Positions 8,836-16,229 of a DNA stretch of 64,000 nucleotides are shown here, in pieces (position 1 is the stretch's first letter; each line of letters begins with the position of its first letter). The notes beneath the pieces are model-generated. The model was not told the origin of the DNA. It searched no databases and saw only the letters and a program-made list of their open reading frames with translations. The stretch comes from Streptosporangium sp. NBC_01495. Its GTDB lineage: Bacteria; Actinomycetota; Actinomycetes; Streptosporangiales; Streptosporangiaceae. Location of the stretch: contig NZ_CP109430.1 in assembly GCF_036250735.1 (NCBI RefSeq), positions 8,928,001 to 8,992,000 on the forward strand. The letters run 5' to 3'. The translations under genes and the position numbers were made by a program.

Positions 8836-9474
8836 ATGCCGATTCGTATGATCATCGTCGACGACCACCCCGTCGTCCGTGACGGACTGCGCGGCATCTT
8901 CACCGGCGACGATGCCTTCGAGGTCGTCGGTGAGGCGGCCGACGGGCCGGAGGCGCTCGCCGTCGCGCTGCGGACCAGCCCCGATGTCGTGCTCATGGAC
9001 CTGCGCATGCCGAAGATGAGCGGCGCGGAGGTCATCCGCCGGCTACGCGAGCAGACGCCCGGCATCCACGTGCTGGTCCTGACCACCTTCGACAACGACG
9101 CCGATGTCCTGCCCGCGATCGAGCAGGGCGCCACCGGCTACCTGCTCAAGGACACTCCGCGCGCCGACCTGCGCCGCGCCGTACAGGCGGCGGCCCGCGG
9201 TGAGACGGTCCTGTCCCCCTCCGTGGCCGGCGTGCTGGCGCACCGGGTGCGCACGCCGGAGCAGCGGACGCTGAGCCGCCGGGAGATCGAGGTGCTCGGC
9301 CTCATCGCCCGTGGCGCGACCAATCGCGAGGTGGCCGCGAAACTGTTCATCACCGAGGCGACGGTGAAGACGCATCTGCTGCACGTCTTCGCCAAACTCG
9401 GCGTCAACGACCGGGCAGCCGCGGTCGCGGCGGCCTACGAGACCGGCCTGCTCAAACCGGCCGCCAACGGCTGA
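8836..9474 (+). CDS. NarL/FixJ-type response regulator, second system
   Basis: Response regulator (212 aa), 3 bp after the kinase stop, with a GTGAG site just upstream. Receiver domain with DDH near residue 10, phospho-Asp in VVLMDLRMPKM and Lys in LLKDTPRADL. The LuxR-type DNA-binding domain reads LSRREIEVLGLIARGATNREVA. It closes the ABC operon 6147-9474. It belongs to the same subfamily as the regulator at 3093 but is clearly a different gene. Confidence 0.93.
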   Translation: MPIRMIIVDDHPVVRDGLRGIFTGDDAFEVVGEAADGPEALAVALRTSPDVVLMDLRMPKMSGAEVIRRLREQTPGIHVLVLTTFDNDADVLPAIEQGATGYLLKDTPRADLRRAVQAAARGETVLSPSVAGVLAHRVRTPEQRTLSRREIEVLGLIARGATNREVAAKLFITEATVKTHLLHVFAKLGVNDRAAAVAAAYETGLLKPAANG

Positions 9475-9742
9475 TTCACGAGCACCGGAAACCTCGCCCC
9501 CTGACCGGCCACCAGGGCTCTTCCCCCAGCGCGGCAGCGCTCAAAGGGCCGACGAGGGAACGGGGATGAACGCGGTCATCGCCCCGCCCTCTCGCGCTCC
9601 TACCGGCCTCCGAGGAGGACCTTCGAGAAGGATCGGCACCACCTACGAGCCCCCGGCTCGCCCAAGGCGATCATCCTAGAACCGGATGCCCCGCCGGAGG
9701 CGTGTCCTCGGTGAAGGCGTCGAGGTCGGCCGGGTGCCGTGC

Positions 9743-9748
9743 TAGCGT
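9743..9748 (+). promoter_or_regulatory. -10 box (TAGCGT) of a leaderless cupin transcript
   Basis: TAGCGT matches the actinobacterial TAnnnT -10 pattern and lies 8 bases before the GTG at 9757. That spacing puts the transcript start at or next to the codon. No clear -35 element is seen. The call decides the start of the next gene. Confidence 0.45.
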
Positions 9749-9756
9749 CGCGGCTC

Positions 9757-10182
9757 GTGCTGGAGAACGTATATGTGGGTAGCGCGGACGTGGACGCGGC
9801 CTGTGACCGTGGTTGGCTGCTCGGGCACTTCAAGCCGGCCGGCGATGTCCGGCACAGCGACGGCGTCGAGATCAAGTGGGGCGTGCACCCGCAGCGCGAC
9901 GAGCGCGCGCAATGGGTCACCGGTGAGAAACGTACGGCGCTGCTCATGTTGATCAGTGGCCGTTTTCGGGTGGAACTGCCAGGACGTAGCGTGCTGCTGG
10001 CCAAGCGAGGCGAGTACGTCGTGTGGGGTCACGGCGTCGATCACTCCTGGTACGCCGAGGAGGAATCGGTGGTGCTCACGGTCCGCTGGCCATCGGTCCC
10101 GGGCTACGCGGTTCCTGAGCGGGAACCCGAACAACCGTACCTTGACCTTGGTCGAGGAGAGCCCCGCGACCTTCAGGGGTAA
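9757..10182 (+). CDS. Small cupin-fold protein
   Basis: A 141-residue protein with a single cupin barrel: TALLMLISGRFRVELPG, LAKRGEYVVWGHGVDHSWYAEEES and VVLTVRWPS. The family is common in actinomycetes and is sometimes mislabelled signal peptidase I. No catalytic role is known to me; GHGVDHSW could give metal-binding His residues. The open frame starts at 9739, but a TAGCGT -10 box lies inside that extension, so I use the GTG at 9757 as a leaderless start. It stands alone after the exporter operon. Confidence 0.7.
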   Translation: MLENVYVGSADVDAACDRGWLLGHFKPAGDVRHSDGVEIKWGVHPQRDERAQWVTGEKRTALLMLISGRFRVELPGRSVLLAKRGEYVVWGHGVDHSWYAEEESVVLTVRWPSVPGYAVPEREPEQPYLDLGRGEPRDLQG

Positions 10183-10552
10183 CGGGAATCTCCTCTGCTC
10201 CCGCCGCCTTCCGTCACCGGGCCCGCGCGCGAAAACGAGGTGAGATCGTCGGGGCCCGCCCGGTAGTCTCACCCCAACACGCAGGGGCTGAGCATGTGGT
10301 GAGCTCACTCGGTTGTAACCCGGACGCTTCGGCTGTGGCGGTTCGACTCCGTCCTCCTGCACCTGCACCGCTGAGGCTCGTCGGCACGCCGGAGAGCACC
10401 GCGGAGGGGAGCCCGCGCATGAGATCAGCGTCTTGAAAGGTGAAGATCCGGCAAAACGGGACGGCCGGTCAGGGTTCCGGCTCCCCTCGCCGTGGACGGA
10501 TACCCGCGGGCCGGGGCGGATAACTCCACGGCTGTAGGGCAGAGAGGCGCGC
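10183..10552. other. Intergenic region holding a tRNA-like gene
   Basis: This 370-bp stretch has no protein gene. It contains the tRNA-like sequence at 10281-10361 and, 98 bp upstream to downstream of it, unstructured GC-rich sequence leading to the small membrane ORF at 10553. A TAGTCT box at 10264-10269 could be the tRNA promoter -10. Confidence 0.5.
10281..10361 (+). tRNA. Divergent tRNA-like gene, anticodon GTA (Tyr) by my fold
   Basis: A cloverleaf can be drawn by hand. Acceptor GCAGGGG pairs with CTCCTGC; the D arm GAGC/GCTC has A14, G18G19 and A21; the T arm GGCGG/CCGTC carries loop TTCGACT. The anticodon loop TTGTAAC has T33 and gives anticodon GTA. Discriminator A is followed by CC, but the final A is T, so CCA is not encoded. 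Oddities: position 8 is C, the top anticodon-stem pair is a C-A mismatch, and the variable region is about 12 bases, short for a bacterial tRNA-Tyr. It may be a specialised or decaying tRNA. Confidence 0.5.
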
Positions 10553-10642
10553 ATGGTGAACCCCTTGGACATCGCGCTGGTCTTCCTGCTCGTCGCCGTC
10601 GCAGGCCTCGTCGTCCGCTACTGCATGCGGCAAAGTCGTTGA
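10553..10642 (+). CDS. Small single-pass membrane protein (29 aa)
   Basis: ATG with AGAGAGG 5 bases upstream. The peptide is MVNPLDIALVFLLVAVAGLV followed by VRYCMRQSR: one hydrophobic helix with a basic C-terminus, so the tail would be cytoplasmic. Size and layout resemble KdpF-type small membrane subunits, but no kdp genes are nearby. A GC-rich inverted repeat (GCCCCC/GGGGGC) follows the stop codon. Too short for most gene callers; only conservation would settle it. Confidence 0.45.
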   Translation: MVNPLDIALVFLLVAVAGLVVRYCMRQSR

Positions 10643-10691
10643 AGCAGCGACGCCCCCACCCCGGGAGGGGGCCAGGGGCGCCGCGCGATCG

Positions 10692-10840
10692 CTACAGGTG
10701 TTGCCCGTCGGGCGAGGGCGTCGCCCTCCCCCGGGTGATGTGCAGGTCGACGACGCGGCCGTCAGGGTCGATGAGGATGTGCCGGCCAGGCACAAGGGCC
10801 TGATGGTCCGATCATGCTCGTACCGCGCCTCGCGCTTCAC
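10692..10840 (-). pseudogene. Frameshifted remnant of an unknown protein
   Basis: On the minus strand one frame reads VKREARYEHD and another continues HQALVPGRHILIDPDGRVVD and then LHITRG before a stop at 10692. The two halves join naturally if one base was lost near 10818. GRHILIDPDGRVVD looks like real coding sequence, but I cannot name the family. The upstream part is missing. Confidence 0.3.
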
Positions 10841-10858
10841 GGCCTTGGCGTGGTGGGG

Positions 10859-11515
10859 CTACCCGGCGGGAAATGGGCTGGCGACCGCCCACAGGAGCCT
10901 GCGAAGAGCCGCCGGGTCGCCTGCGGTGACGACGCTCCCGTCGGACACGAAGGCGTCGAGGGTGGCCGGGTCACCGAGCAGGGCGTTCAGCGTCCTGGGG
11001 TCCGTGCGAAGGGAGGCGTCCGCCGCGGCCGGCTCGCCGGGCCGGATGTCGATCCGGCCGGACGCCGACCGGATGGTCCACACACGGTCGTCGAGTTCGA
11101 GGCGGTAGGTGGTCGCCGGCGCGGCTGGGTCGGGGCGCGCGGAGGCGCGCAGGAAGAGCAGGACCGAGGTGGCGCCGAGTGTGGTCGGCTCGGGCGGCAG
11201 CGGGACGCGGATGCCCCAGCCGCCCAGGGCGAGCACGATCGGCTCCAGCTCCCGCCCCCAGTCGGTCAGCTCGTACACCCAGGAACCGGCCGGGGCCGCG
11301 AGCCTGCGGCGGCGGAGCACTCCACGGCCTTCGAGCTCGCGGAGCCTGTCGGCGACCAGGTTCGAGCTCGCTCCGGACAGGGCGCGGCGCAGGTCGGAGA
11401 ACCGCTCCGGCCCGAGGAGCAGCTCGCGCACGACCAGCAGCGCCCATCGTTCCCCCACGACATCAAGGGCGCGAGCGATCCCGCAGGCGTCCCCGTAGCT
11501 ACGGCTCGTCGGCAT
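10859..11515 (-). CDS. HxlR-family regulator with C-terminal SCP2-like domain
   Basis: Winged-helix repressor (218 aa). CGIARALDVVGERWALLVVRE is the HxlR signature, followed by the wing and dimer region to about residue 110. The remaining half (LELDDRVWTIRSASGRIDIR, AADASLRTDPRTLNALLGDP) resembles an SCP2 sterol-carrier domain that may bind a small ligand. I use the ATG at 11515 (MPTSRSYGDACG), which has GGAGGGA upstream; the open frame extends to 11572 through the operator. Divergent from the glyoxalase gene it probably controls. Confidence 0.88.
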   Translation of the reverse strand: MPTSRSYGDACGIARALDVVGERWALLVVRELLLGPERFSDLRRALSGASSNLVADRLRELEGRGVLRRRRLAAPAGSWVYELTDWGRELEPIVLALGGWGIRVPLPPEPTTLGATSVLLFLRASARPDPAAPATTYRLELDDRVWTIRSASGRIDIRPGEPAAADASLRTDPRTLNALLGDPATLDAFVSDGSVVTAGDPAALRRLLWAVASPFPAG

Positions 11516-11547
11516 GGCGGGCTCCCTCCACATTCTGGTTCGAAAAT

Positions 11548-11581
11548 ACAACTCTATGGTTGTTTTAAACAACTCGATTGT
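11548..11581. promoter_or_regulatory. Operator cluster between HxlR regulator and glyoxalase genes
   Basis: Overlapping inverted repeats lie in an AT-rich divergent promoter: ACAAC-N6-GTTGT, GTTGTTTTAAACAAC (15 bp, perfect around one centre base) and ACAA-N5-TTGT. The shared half-site is ACAAC/GTTGT. The cluster lies between the two start codons, so binding would affect both genes. The HxlR protein is the obvious candidate ligand; this is inference. Confidence 0.65.
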
Positions 11582-11622
11582 GTACGGTCCCGGATGTCCG
11601 GCCAGATCGGAGAGGGAACACC

Positions 11623-12009
11623 ATGGGACAGCCAGTTGTGCACTTCGAGGTCATCGGGACCGACCCGGCGAGGCTCCGCGGCTACTACGGCGAGCTGTTC
11701 GGGTGGGAGTTCGACACCGGCGGACCGGTCGCGCCGGCGGTGTCCCGGCAGGGCGACTACGGCTTCACCGACACCGGCGCGACCGGCGACGGGGCCGGGA
11801 TCCCGGGCGGCGTCGGCGGAGGACCGGGCCACGACAGCCACGTCATCTTCTACGTCGGCGTCCCCGACGTCGAGGCCGCGCTAAGGAAGGCGGAGAGCCT
11901 CGGGGGGATCCGCCGGATGGGCCCCGAGCGGGCCCCGGGCAGGGATCTCGCGGTCGGCCACTTCACCGACCCCGAGGGCAACCTGATCGGCCTCGCCGGT
12001 CCGGCCTAG
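11623..12009 (+). CDS. VOC/glyoxalase-family protein
   Basis: A 128-residue vicinal-oxygen-chelate protein with two paired beta-alpha-beta-beta-beta modules: VVHFEVIGTDPARLRGYYGELFGWEFD at the start and VGHFTDPEGNLIGLAG at the end. The metal-ligand positions (His in VVHFEV, Glu in DPEGN) are kept. Substrate unknown; such proteins isomerise, cleave or simply bind small molecules. ATG with GGAGAGGGA upstream. Divergent from the HxlR regulator. Confidence 0.85.
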   Translation: MGQPVVHFEVIGTDPARLRGYYGELFGWEFDTGGPVAPAVSRQGDYGFTDTGATGDGAGIPGGVGGGPGHDSHVIFYVGVPDVEAALRKAESLGGIRRMGPERAPGRDLAVGHFTDPEGNLIGLAGPA

Positions 12010-12117
12010 CCTCGACACCTGACGAGACAACAACGACGAGCACGGGTTGCCCCAGCGCACGCTCATCGGCATGAGCGAACGTGGTGGCTCCCCCTCGGAC
12101 GTACGGTCACGGACAAT

Positions 12118-12145
12118 AGGGCAGGGGAGCCGGCTCCCCTGCCCT
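12118..12145. terminator. Perfect 28-bp palindrome downstream of the glyoxalase gene
   Basis: AGGGCAGGGGAGCC followed by GGCTCCCCTGCCCT is a perfect palindrome with no loop, about 110 bp after the glyoxalase stop codon. It lacks a T tract, so it could be a terminator hairpin or a DNA-level element. It runs directly into the 17-bp tandem repeat. Confidence 0.5.
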
Positions 12146-12196
12146 GTGGGAGGTACGGCCCTGTGGAAGGTACGGCCCTGTGGAAGGTACGGCCAC
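12146..12196. repeat. Three tandem 17-bp repeats
   Basis: Units GTGGGAGGTACGGCCCT, GTGGAAGGTACGGCCCT and a third differing only at its end stand head to tail immediately after the palindrome. The rest of the 376-bp gap (12010-12385) shows no gene. Confidence 0.85.
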
Positions 12197-12385
12197 ACCA
12201 CGCACGTGATTCCGTCCACATCGTCTCGCCATAGACGCGCGGTTCAAGAAGCCCGGCCGCCTCCGGGGGAGTTTCGCCTTGAGACGGTTCGGCATGCTGA
12301 TGTTGAGCGCGGTCAGTGTGGTGAGTATGCCGTCTTCATGGCCTTCCTCGGCTTCGCGGACCGCGTTCCCCTGGAAGGTGGACGG

Positions 12386-12823
12386 TCAGTTGCTGTAGAT
12401 CCGGGTCGGGTCAAGCAGGACGACCGTGCGACGTTGCTCGGCCATGGTCCGGTCGTACTCGTCCCAGTCATCGTGGCTACCTCCGGCCGCGGTGAACACC
12501 TCACGCAGCAGCAGTCGCAGGCGCTCACCATCGATGTCGGAGACCGGATCGTCCGGCCCTACAAGCCTGATCGTGCCCTCGATGGTGGCCCAGTCCCAGC
12601 CGGACCGAACCGTTACGGTCGCCCGGGGGCGCGCCCGCAGGTTGGTCAGCTTCACCCTCCCGTAGGTGACGAACCCGAGCACCGGAACGCCGGTGAGCGG
12701 GTGGGGCAACAGGCCCGCGTTGACCAGCGACGCCTGGATCGTGCCGTCCGCCCGCAGTGTCGAGACGACGACCAGGCCGCGTTCCTTCGCCGCCAGCGCG
12801 GCGAACTTGTCCAGCGTTGTCAT
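12386..12823 (-). CDS. PPOX-class F420/FMN-dependent split-barrel enzyme
   Basis: A 145-residue pyridoxamine-oxidase-like split-barrel protein: ERGLVVVSTLRADGTIQASLVNAG, GVPVLGFVTYGRVKLTNLRARP and ATVTVRSGWDWATIEGTIRLVG. Relatives reduce small molecules with F420H2 or FMN. The ATG at 12823 has GGGGGAG just upstream; the longer open frame runs into the neighbouring regulator region. Divergent from the HxlR gene at 12985, which probably regulates it. Confidence 0.88.
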   Translation of the reverse strand: MTTLDKFAALAAKERGLVVVSTLRADGTIQASLVNAGLLPHPLTGVPVLGFVTYGRVKLTNLRARPRATVTVRSGWDWATIEGTIRLVGPDDPVSDIDGERLRLLLREVFTAAGGSHDDWDEYDRTMAEQRRTVVLLDPTRIYSN

Positions 12824-12950
12824 ACTCCCCCTGTCCCTCACCGACGACCGTAGTGGACGACCTCTCCGAACGAGCGGCGATCCGGTGTGACGACGAAGCG
12901 CGACGGGATGAGAGGTGGCGCTCAGGCATGACCTTCCTCCATCGGTTCGA

Positions 12951-12992
12951 TTTACAGACTCATGCTCTGCGCTACTGTGGCAGGGTGAGTCT
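12951..12992 (+). promoter_or_regulatory. Promoter and inverted repeat of the leaderless HxlR gene
   Basis: TTTACA (12951-12956), a 16-bp spacer and TACTGT (12973-12978) form a good sigma-70-type promoter. The GTG at 12985 is 7 bases beyond the -10, so the transcript is probably leaderless. An inverted repeat AGACTCA-N23-TGAGTCT (12956-12992) brackets the -10, and its right arm enters the first codons. It fits autoregulation. Confidence 0.6.
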
Positions 12993-13335
12993 GGATAACG
13001 AACCAACAAATCTGGGAGCGCCCCGGGACTGCCCCATCGCCAACGCGCTCGAGGTCGTGGGCGAACGCTGGACCCTGCTCGTGCTTCGCGAGCTGGGCTT
13101 CGGCGTCCACCGGTTCAAAGACATCCAGACCAACACCGGCGCACCCCGCGAGACCCTCACGCTGCGTCTGCGCAAGCTCGAAGACGCCGGGCTCATCGAG
13201 CGCCGTCGATACTCAGAGCACCCGCCCCGCGACGAGTACCTGCTCACCCCCGCCGGCAAGGACATCGCACCCGTCCTCCGCTCCCTGCGACACTGGGGCG
13301 AACGCCACGCGCCCCTGTTGCTCCGAACGTCCTGA
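12985..13335 (+). CDS. HxlR-family transcriptional regulator
   Basis: Winged-helix repressor (116 aa) with CPIANALEVVGERWTLLVLRE and the wing LIERRRYSEHPPRDEYLLTPAG. The Cys at about residue 14 is the position used as a redox sensor in some HxlR/YodB members. The open frame reaches back to 12757, but the promoter lies at 12951-12978, so I start at the leaderless GTG giving VSLDNEPTNLG. Divergent from the split-barrel enzyme. Confidence 0.88.
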   Translation: MSLDNEPTNLGAPRDCPIANALEVVGERWTLLVLRELGFGVHRFKDIQTNTGAPRETLTLRLRKLEDAGLIERRRYSEHPPRDEYLLTPAGKDIAPVLRSLRHWGERHAPLLLRTS

Positions 13336-13470
13336 AACGGCGCCTCCCCCCGGCCCCGCCCACACGGCCGCCGGGATCCACCTGAGACCAGGACCGACGG
13401 GAGACAACGACGTCCTGCTCATCGTCGTACTCACCGGCATAGGCGGCGCCCGGCCGTCGAGTCGGCACGC

Positions 13471-14226
13471 TCAGGAACCAGGGACGAAGGGGACGTTCTC
13501 GGGTGCGGCCTTGCGGGCCGCGAGGATCGCGGCGGCCATGTCGCCGACCGGCAGGCGCAGCGGCGGCGCGTCGAGTTCCGCGGCGTCGGCGATGGCGCGG
13601 GCGACCTGCTCCGGGGTGAGGGAGCGGCTGCCGTTCATGCTGTCGGTGGCCAGCGCGGTGTAGGGGTCGTCGGGCAGCCGGTAGATCAGCGGGGCGTCGA
13701 GCGCACCCGAGCTCACCGTGCCCGGCTCCAGCAGGGTGGCGTGGATCCCGAACGGGCTGGTCTCGATGGTCAGCGCCTCGACCAGCGCCTCAAGGGCCCA
13801 CTTGCTGGCCGAGTAGGCGGCGTTCCCAGAAAAGACGACGCGGCCCACCACGCTGGACACGAACAGTAACCGCCCGGCCCGGCGCTCGCGCATCTGCGGC
13901 AGCAGGGCTTGCGCGACCCGGATCGCGCCGGAGGTGTTCTGCGCGAACAGCCGCTCGATCTCGGCCACCGGACTCGCCTCGACCGCGCCCAGGAAGATCA
14001 CGCCCGCATTGGACACCAGCACGTCGACCTCGCCGGCGGCCGCGACCGCATCGTCGACGGTGGCCTGGTCGGTGACGTCGAGGCGTAGCCGCTGCGCCAC
14101 ATCGAGGTCTTCGAGCGTGCGGGGATCGCGGGCGGTGGCGATGACGCGGTAACCGCGGGCAGCGAACTCGGCGGCGGTGGCCCGGCCGATGCCCTTGGAG
14201 GCCCCGGTGATCAGTACGGACGTCAT
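13471..14226 (-). CDS. Short-chain dehydrogenase/reductase (SDR)
   Basis: NAD(P)-dependent oxidoreductase of the classical SDR type (251 aa). TGASKGIG near residue 7 binds the cofactor, NAG near 74 stabilises the fold, and the catalytic YSASK follows a Ser in FVSSVVG. ATG with GGAG about 8 bases upstream. Substrate unknown. It faces the truncated HxlR gene at 14285, the same layout as the other HxlR/enzyme pairs in this region. Confidence 0.9.
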   Translation of the reverse strand: MTSVLITGASKGIGRATAAEFAARGYRVIATARDPRTLEDLDVAQRLRLDVTDQATVDDAVAAAGEVDVLVSNAGVIFLGAVEASPVAEIERLFAQNTSGAIRVAQALLPQMRERRAGRLLFVSSVVGRVVFSGNAAYSASKWALEALVEALTIETSPFGIHATLLEPGTVSSGALDAPLIYRLPDDPYTALATDSMNGSRSLTPEQVARAIADAAELDAPPLRLPVGDMAAAILAARKAAPENVPFVPGS

Positions 14227-14254
14227 GGAGTGCTCCTGTCAGTACGAAAATCGA

Positions 14255-14290
14255 ACTCACTTGACGTCGGCCACGCTAGCGACCGTGAGT
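14255..14290. promoter_or_regulatory. Inverted repeat at the SDR / truncated HxlR divergent promoter
   Basis: ACTCAC (14255-14260) and GTGAGT (14285-14290) form an inverted repeat with a 24-bp spacer; a TTGACG hexamer lies between. As at 12956-12992, the right arm is the start codon and first bases of an HxlR gene. The similar half-sites (TGAGTC and GTGAGT) suggest related operators. Confidence 0.4.
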
Positions 14291-14371
14291 CCGAAAAGCG
14301 AATCCACTCGGACCGGCGGCCCCCACCTCTGCGGGATCGCCGACGCGTCAGGCGTCGTGGGTAACCGCTGA
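14285..14371 (+). pseudogene. Truncated HxlR-family regulator (N-terminal 28 codons)
   Basis: From a GTG the frame reads VSPKSESTRTGG then PHLCGIADASGVVGNR and stops. HxlR proteins continue from VVGxRW into the recognition helix, so everything after the first helix is missing. It lies divergent to an SDR gene, like intact HxlR regulators. Homology ends where a transposase-like remnant on the other strand begins, so insertion or deletion is the likely cause. Confidence 0.6.
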
Positions 14372-14374
14372 GCT

Positions 14375-14552
14375 TTGTTTGTTGGGAAGAAGAGCCTGGT
14401 TCGTCGGCGAGTACGGCTTGGGTGACGGCGAGGAAGGCCAGGGCGAGCATGGCCAGGGTGACGTATCGATACCAGGCAGGGTGGAGGCGGACCCGGGAGC
14501 CTGATGGCACACCACTGGTGTCCGGGCTATGGGGGGGAACCTCAAAGCCACG
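14375..14552 (-). pseudogene. Transposase C-terminal remnant, IS701-like
   Basis: Between a stop at 14553 and the breakpoint near 14375, the minus strand reads VRLHPAWYRYVTLAMLALAF then LAVTQAVLADEP. This resembles the C-terminal end of IS701-type transposases (W-Y-R-H-V-T-L-A-M-L-A-x-A-F-L). The catalytic part is absent. Family assignment rests on this one stretch. Confidence 0.4.
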
Positions 14553-14602
14553 TCAGGCAAGTACGCTGACCGCGATCGCCCTCGACGGTGAAGGAGCCGC
14601 CA

Positions 14603-15067
14603 ATGACCACCGACCCGACGATGACCCGGATCGGCCAGGGGGTGGAGTTGCATCACCACCGAGGTCAGCGTGAAGCCGCTCGCGACTTGTTCGCGCAGAT
14701 CTGGGACGACATCGGCGGCGAGCAAGGCGACCCGTTGCATGTTTGTGTCCTTGCCCATTCGATGGCCGACGTGCAGGACGACGTGCACCAGGAGCTCATG
14801 TGGGATCTGCGAGCGCTCGCCGCCGCCGATCTGGTCACCGATGAGCGGGTGGGCCAAGCCGGGGTGCCACTTTCAGTGGCCGGCTTGTATCCGTCGTTGC
14901 ACCTCAATGTGAGCGATTGCTATCGCAAGCTGGGCGATCTCGGCCGCGCCCGTGAGCACCTCCAGCAGGCGCGAGCCGAGATCGGCGCACTTGGCGACGA
15001 CGAGTACGGGCGGCTCATCAAGGGTGGCCTGGAGCGGCTGACCGAACAGTTGGATGACGCCATCTGA
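14603..15067 (+). CDS. TPR-like hypothetical protein
   Basis: A 154-residue, mainly helical acidic protein. ARDLFAQIWDDIG, AGLYPSLHLNVSDCYRKLGDLGRAREHLQQARAEIG resembles one or two tetratricopeptide repeats, which usually bind other proteins. HHHRG near residue 18 is a small His cluster. The ATG at 14603 has GAAGGAG 7 bases upstream. No partner genes are evident nearby. Confidence 0.7.
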   Translation: MTTDPTMTRIGQGVELHHHRGQREAARDLFAQIWDDIGGEQGDPLHVCVLAHSMADVQDDVHQELMWDLRALAAADLVTDERVGQAGVPLSVAGLYPSLHLNVSDCYRKLGDLGRAREHLQQARAEIGALGDDEYGRLIKGGLERLTEQLDDAI

Positions 15068-15349
15068 CTGCGCCCCGGCGAATTCTCCGCACCAGCTGTT
15101 GATCTTCTTCGTGGATGCTTTGAGCCGGGGTGCCCTCAGGTCAGGAGGCCCAGGGTCTCGGGCGTTTCCCAGACTGTCAGCCGCCGCACTGACACGCCTG
15201 AAGCCCCCGAACACCGGTGAGGCAAGTACGCCCTCACCTCACTTGCCCCACATGACTTCTCTGAACTGGCGATAGCCCGGACGAACGGGCGGGAGGGAAG
15301 ATCGTGATTCTCTCGGCTCGTCTCGGAACCAGGAACTACTGTCGCGAAC

Positions 15350-16012
15350 ATGGTCGAACACGATGCCCTCAGCGCCACCCTCGAGGCTTACGACGCTGCC
15401 GCCTCCACCTATGCGCAGCTGTTCCGCGGCGAGCTGCGTGACAGGCCCCTGGACCGCGCGATCTTGGGTGCCTTCGCCGAGGTCGTAAGTGCGAGTGGGG
15501 ACGGTCAGGTCGCGGACCTGGGGTGTGGGCCTGGCCATATCACCGCTCATCTGGACGAGCTGGGGCTGGCGGCGTTCGGTGTCGACGCCTCTCCCGCGAT
15601 GATCGAGTTTGCTCGACAGGCCTATCCGGGCCTGCGGTTCGACGTGGGCTCGATGGCCGCGCTGAACATCGCTGACGGCGTGCTGGGCGGCGTACTCTCA
15701 CGTTGGTCCATCATCCACACTCCGCCGCAGGAACTCCCCGTCATCCTGGCGGAGTTCCATCGTGTGCTGGCACCCGGCGGCCACCTTCTGGTCGGCTTTT
15801 CGGCAAGCGCTGATCCGTCTCACCCGACGCAGGTCTTCGATCACGCAGTCGCGCCGGCCTATCGGTGGTGGCCTGATCACCTCGCCGCGATGCTGCGCAA
15901 GTCCGGGTTGGTCGAGGTGGCCCGGATGGTTCGCGAGCCTCAGCCCACCGACCGGCGGCAGTTCCAGGAGGTTCAACTGCTCGCCCGCAAAGCCTGGGCA
16001 GGGGCTGCCTGA
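15350..16012 (+). CDS. Class I SAM-dependent methyltransferase
   Basis: A 220-residue methyltransferase with motif I VADLGCGPGHITAHL near residue 54, the acidic residue of motif II in FGVDASP, and VLAPGGHLLVGF after beta-strand 4. Resembles small-molecule methyltransferases; substrate unknown. No strong ribosome site is seen before the ATG. It stands alone between accessory genes. Confidence 0.87.
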   Translation: MVEHDALSATLEAYDAAASTYAQLFRGELRDRPLDRAILGAFAEVVSASGDGQVADLGCGPGHITAHLDELGLAAFGVDASPAMIEFARQAYPGLRFDVGSMAALNIADGVLGGVLSRWSIIHTPPQELPVILAEFHRVLAPGGHLLVGFSASADPSHPTQVFDHAVAPAYRWWPDHLAAMLRKSGLVEVARMVREPQPTDRRQFQEVQLLARKAWAGAA

Positions 16013-16229
16013 CCGAACACACGACCGCGTCCAACCTGCCGCACGGGGAGCCGTCCGGGCGTCGACTCGTGATCAGGGCTCACCGCCCGTTCGAGCTCCG
16101 ATCTGGTCGAACGAGTGGACTCCGAGGAACACCTTCGGTGACCTGCGCCCCTGGCGGGCATCGAGCCGAGCGATCTTCTCTGCTGCCCCAGCGAGGCTGA
16201 CCCGTAGCCCTGCTCAAGGGCTTGTGCTG

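Noticed and set aside
15068-15349. Possible IS end, from similarity of GTGAGGCAAGTACGC (about 15219) to CGTCAGGCAAGTACGC (about 14552)
   Set aside because: The shared stretch is short and no inverted repeats or target duplication could be found, so no element is called.
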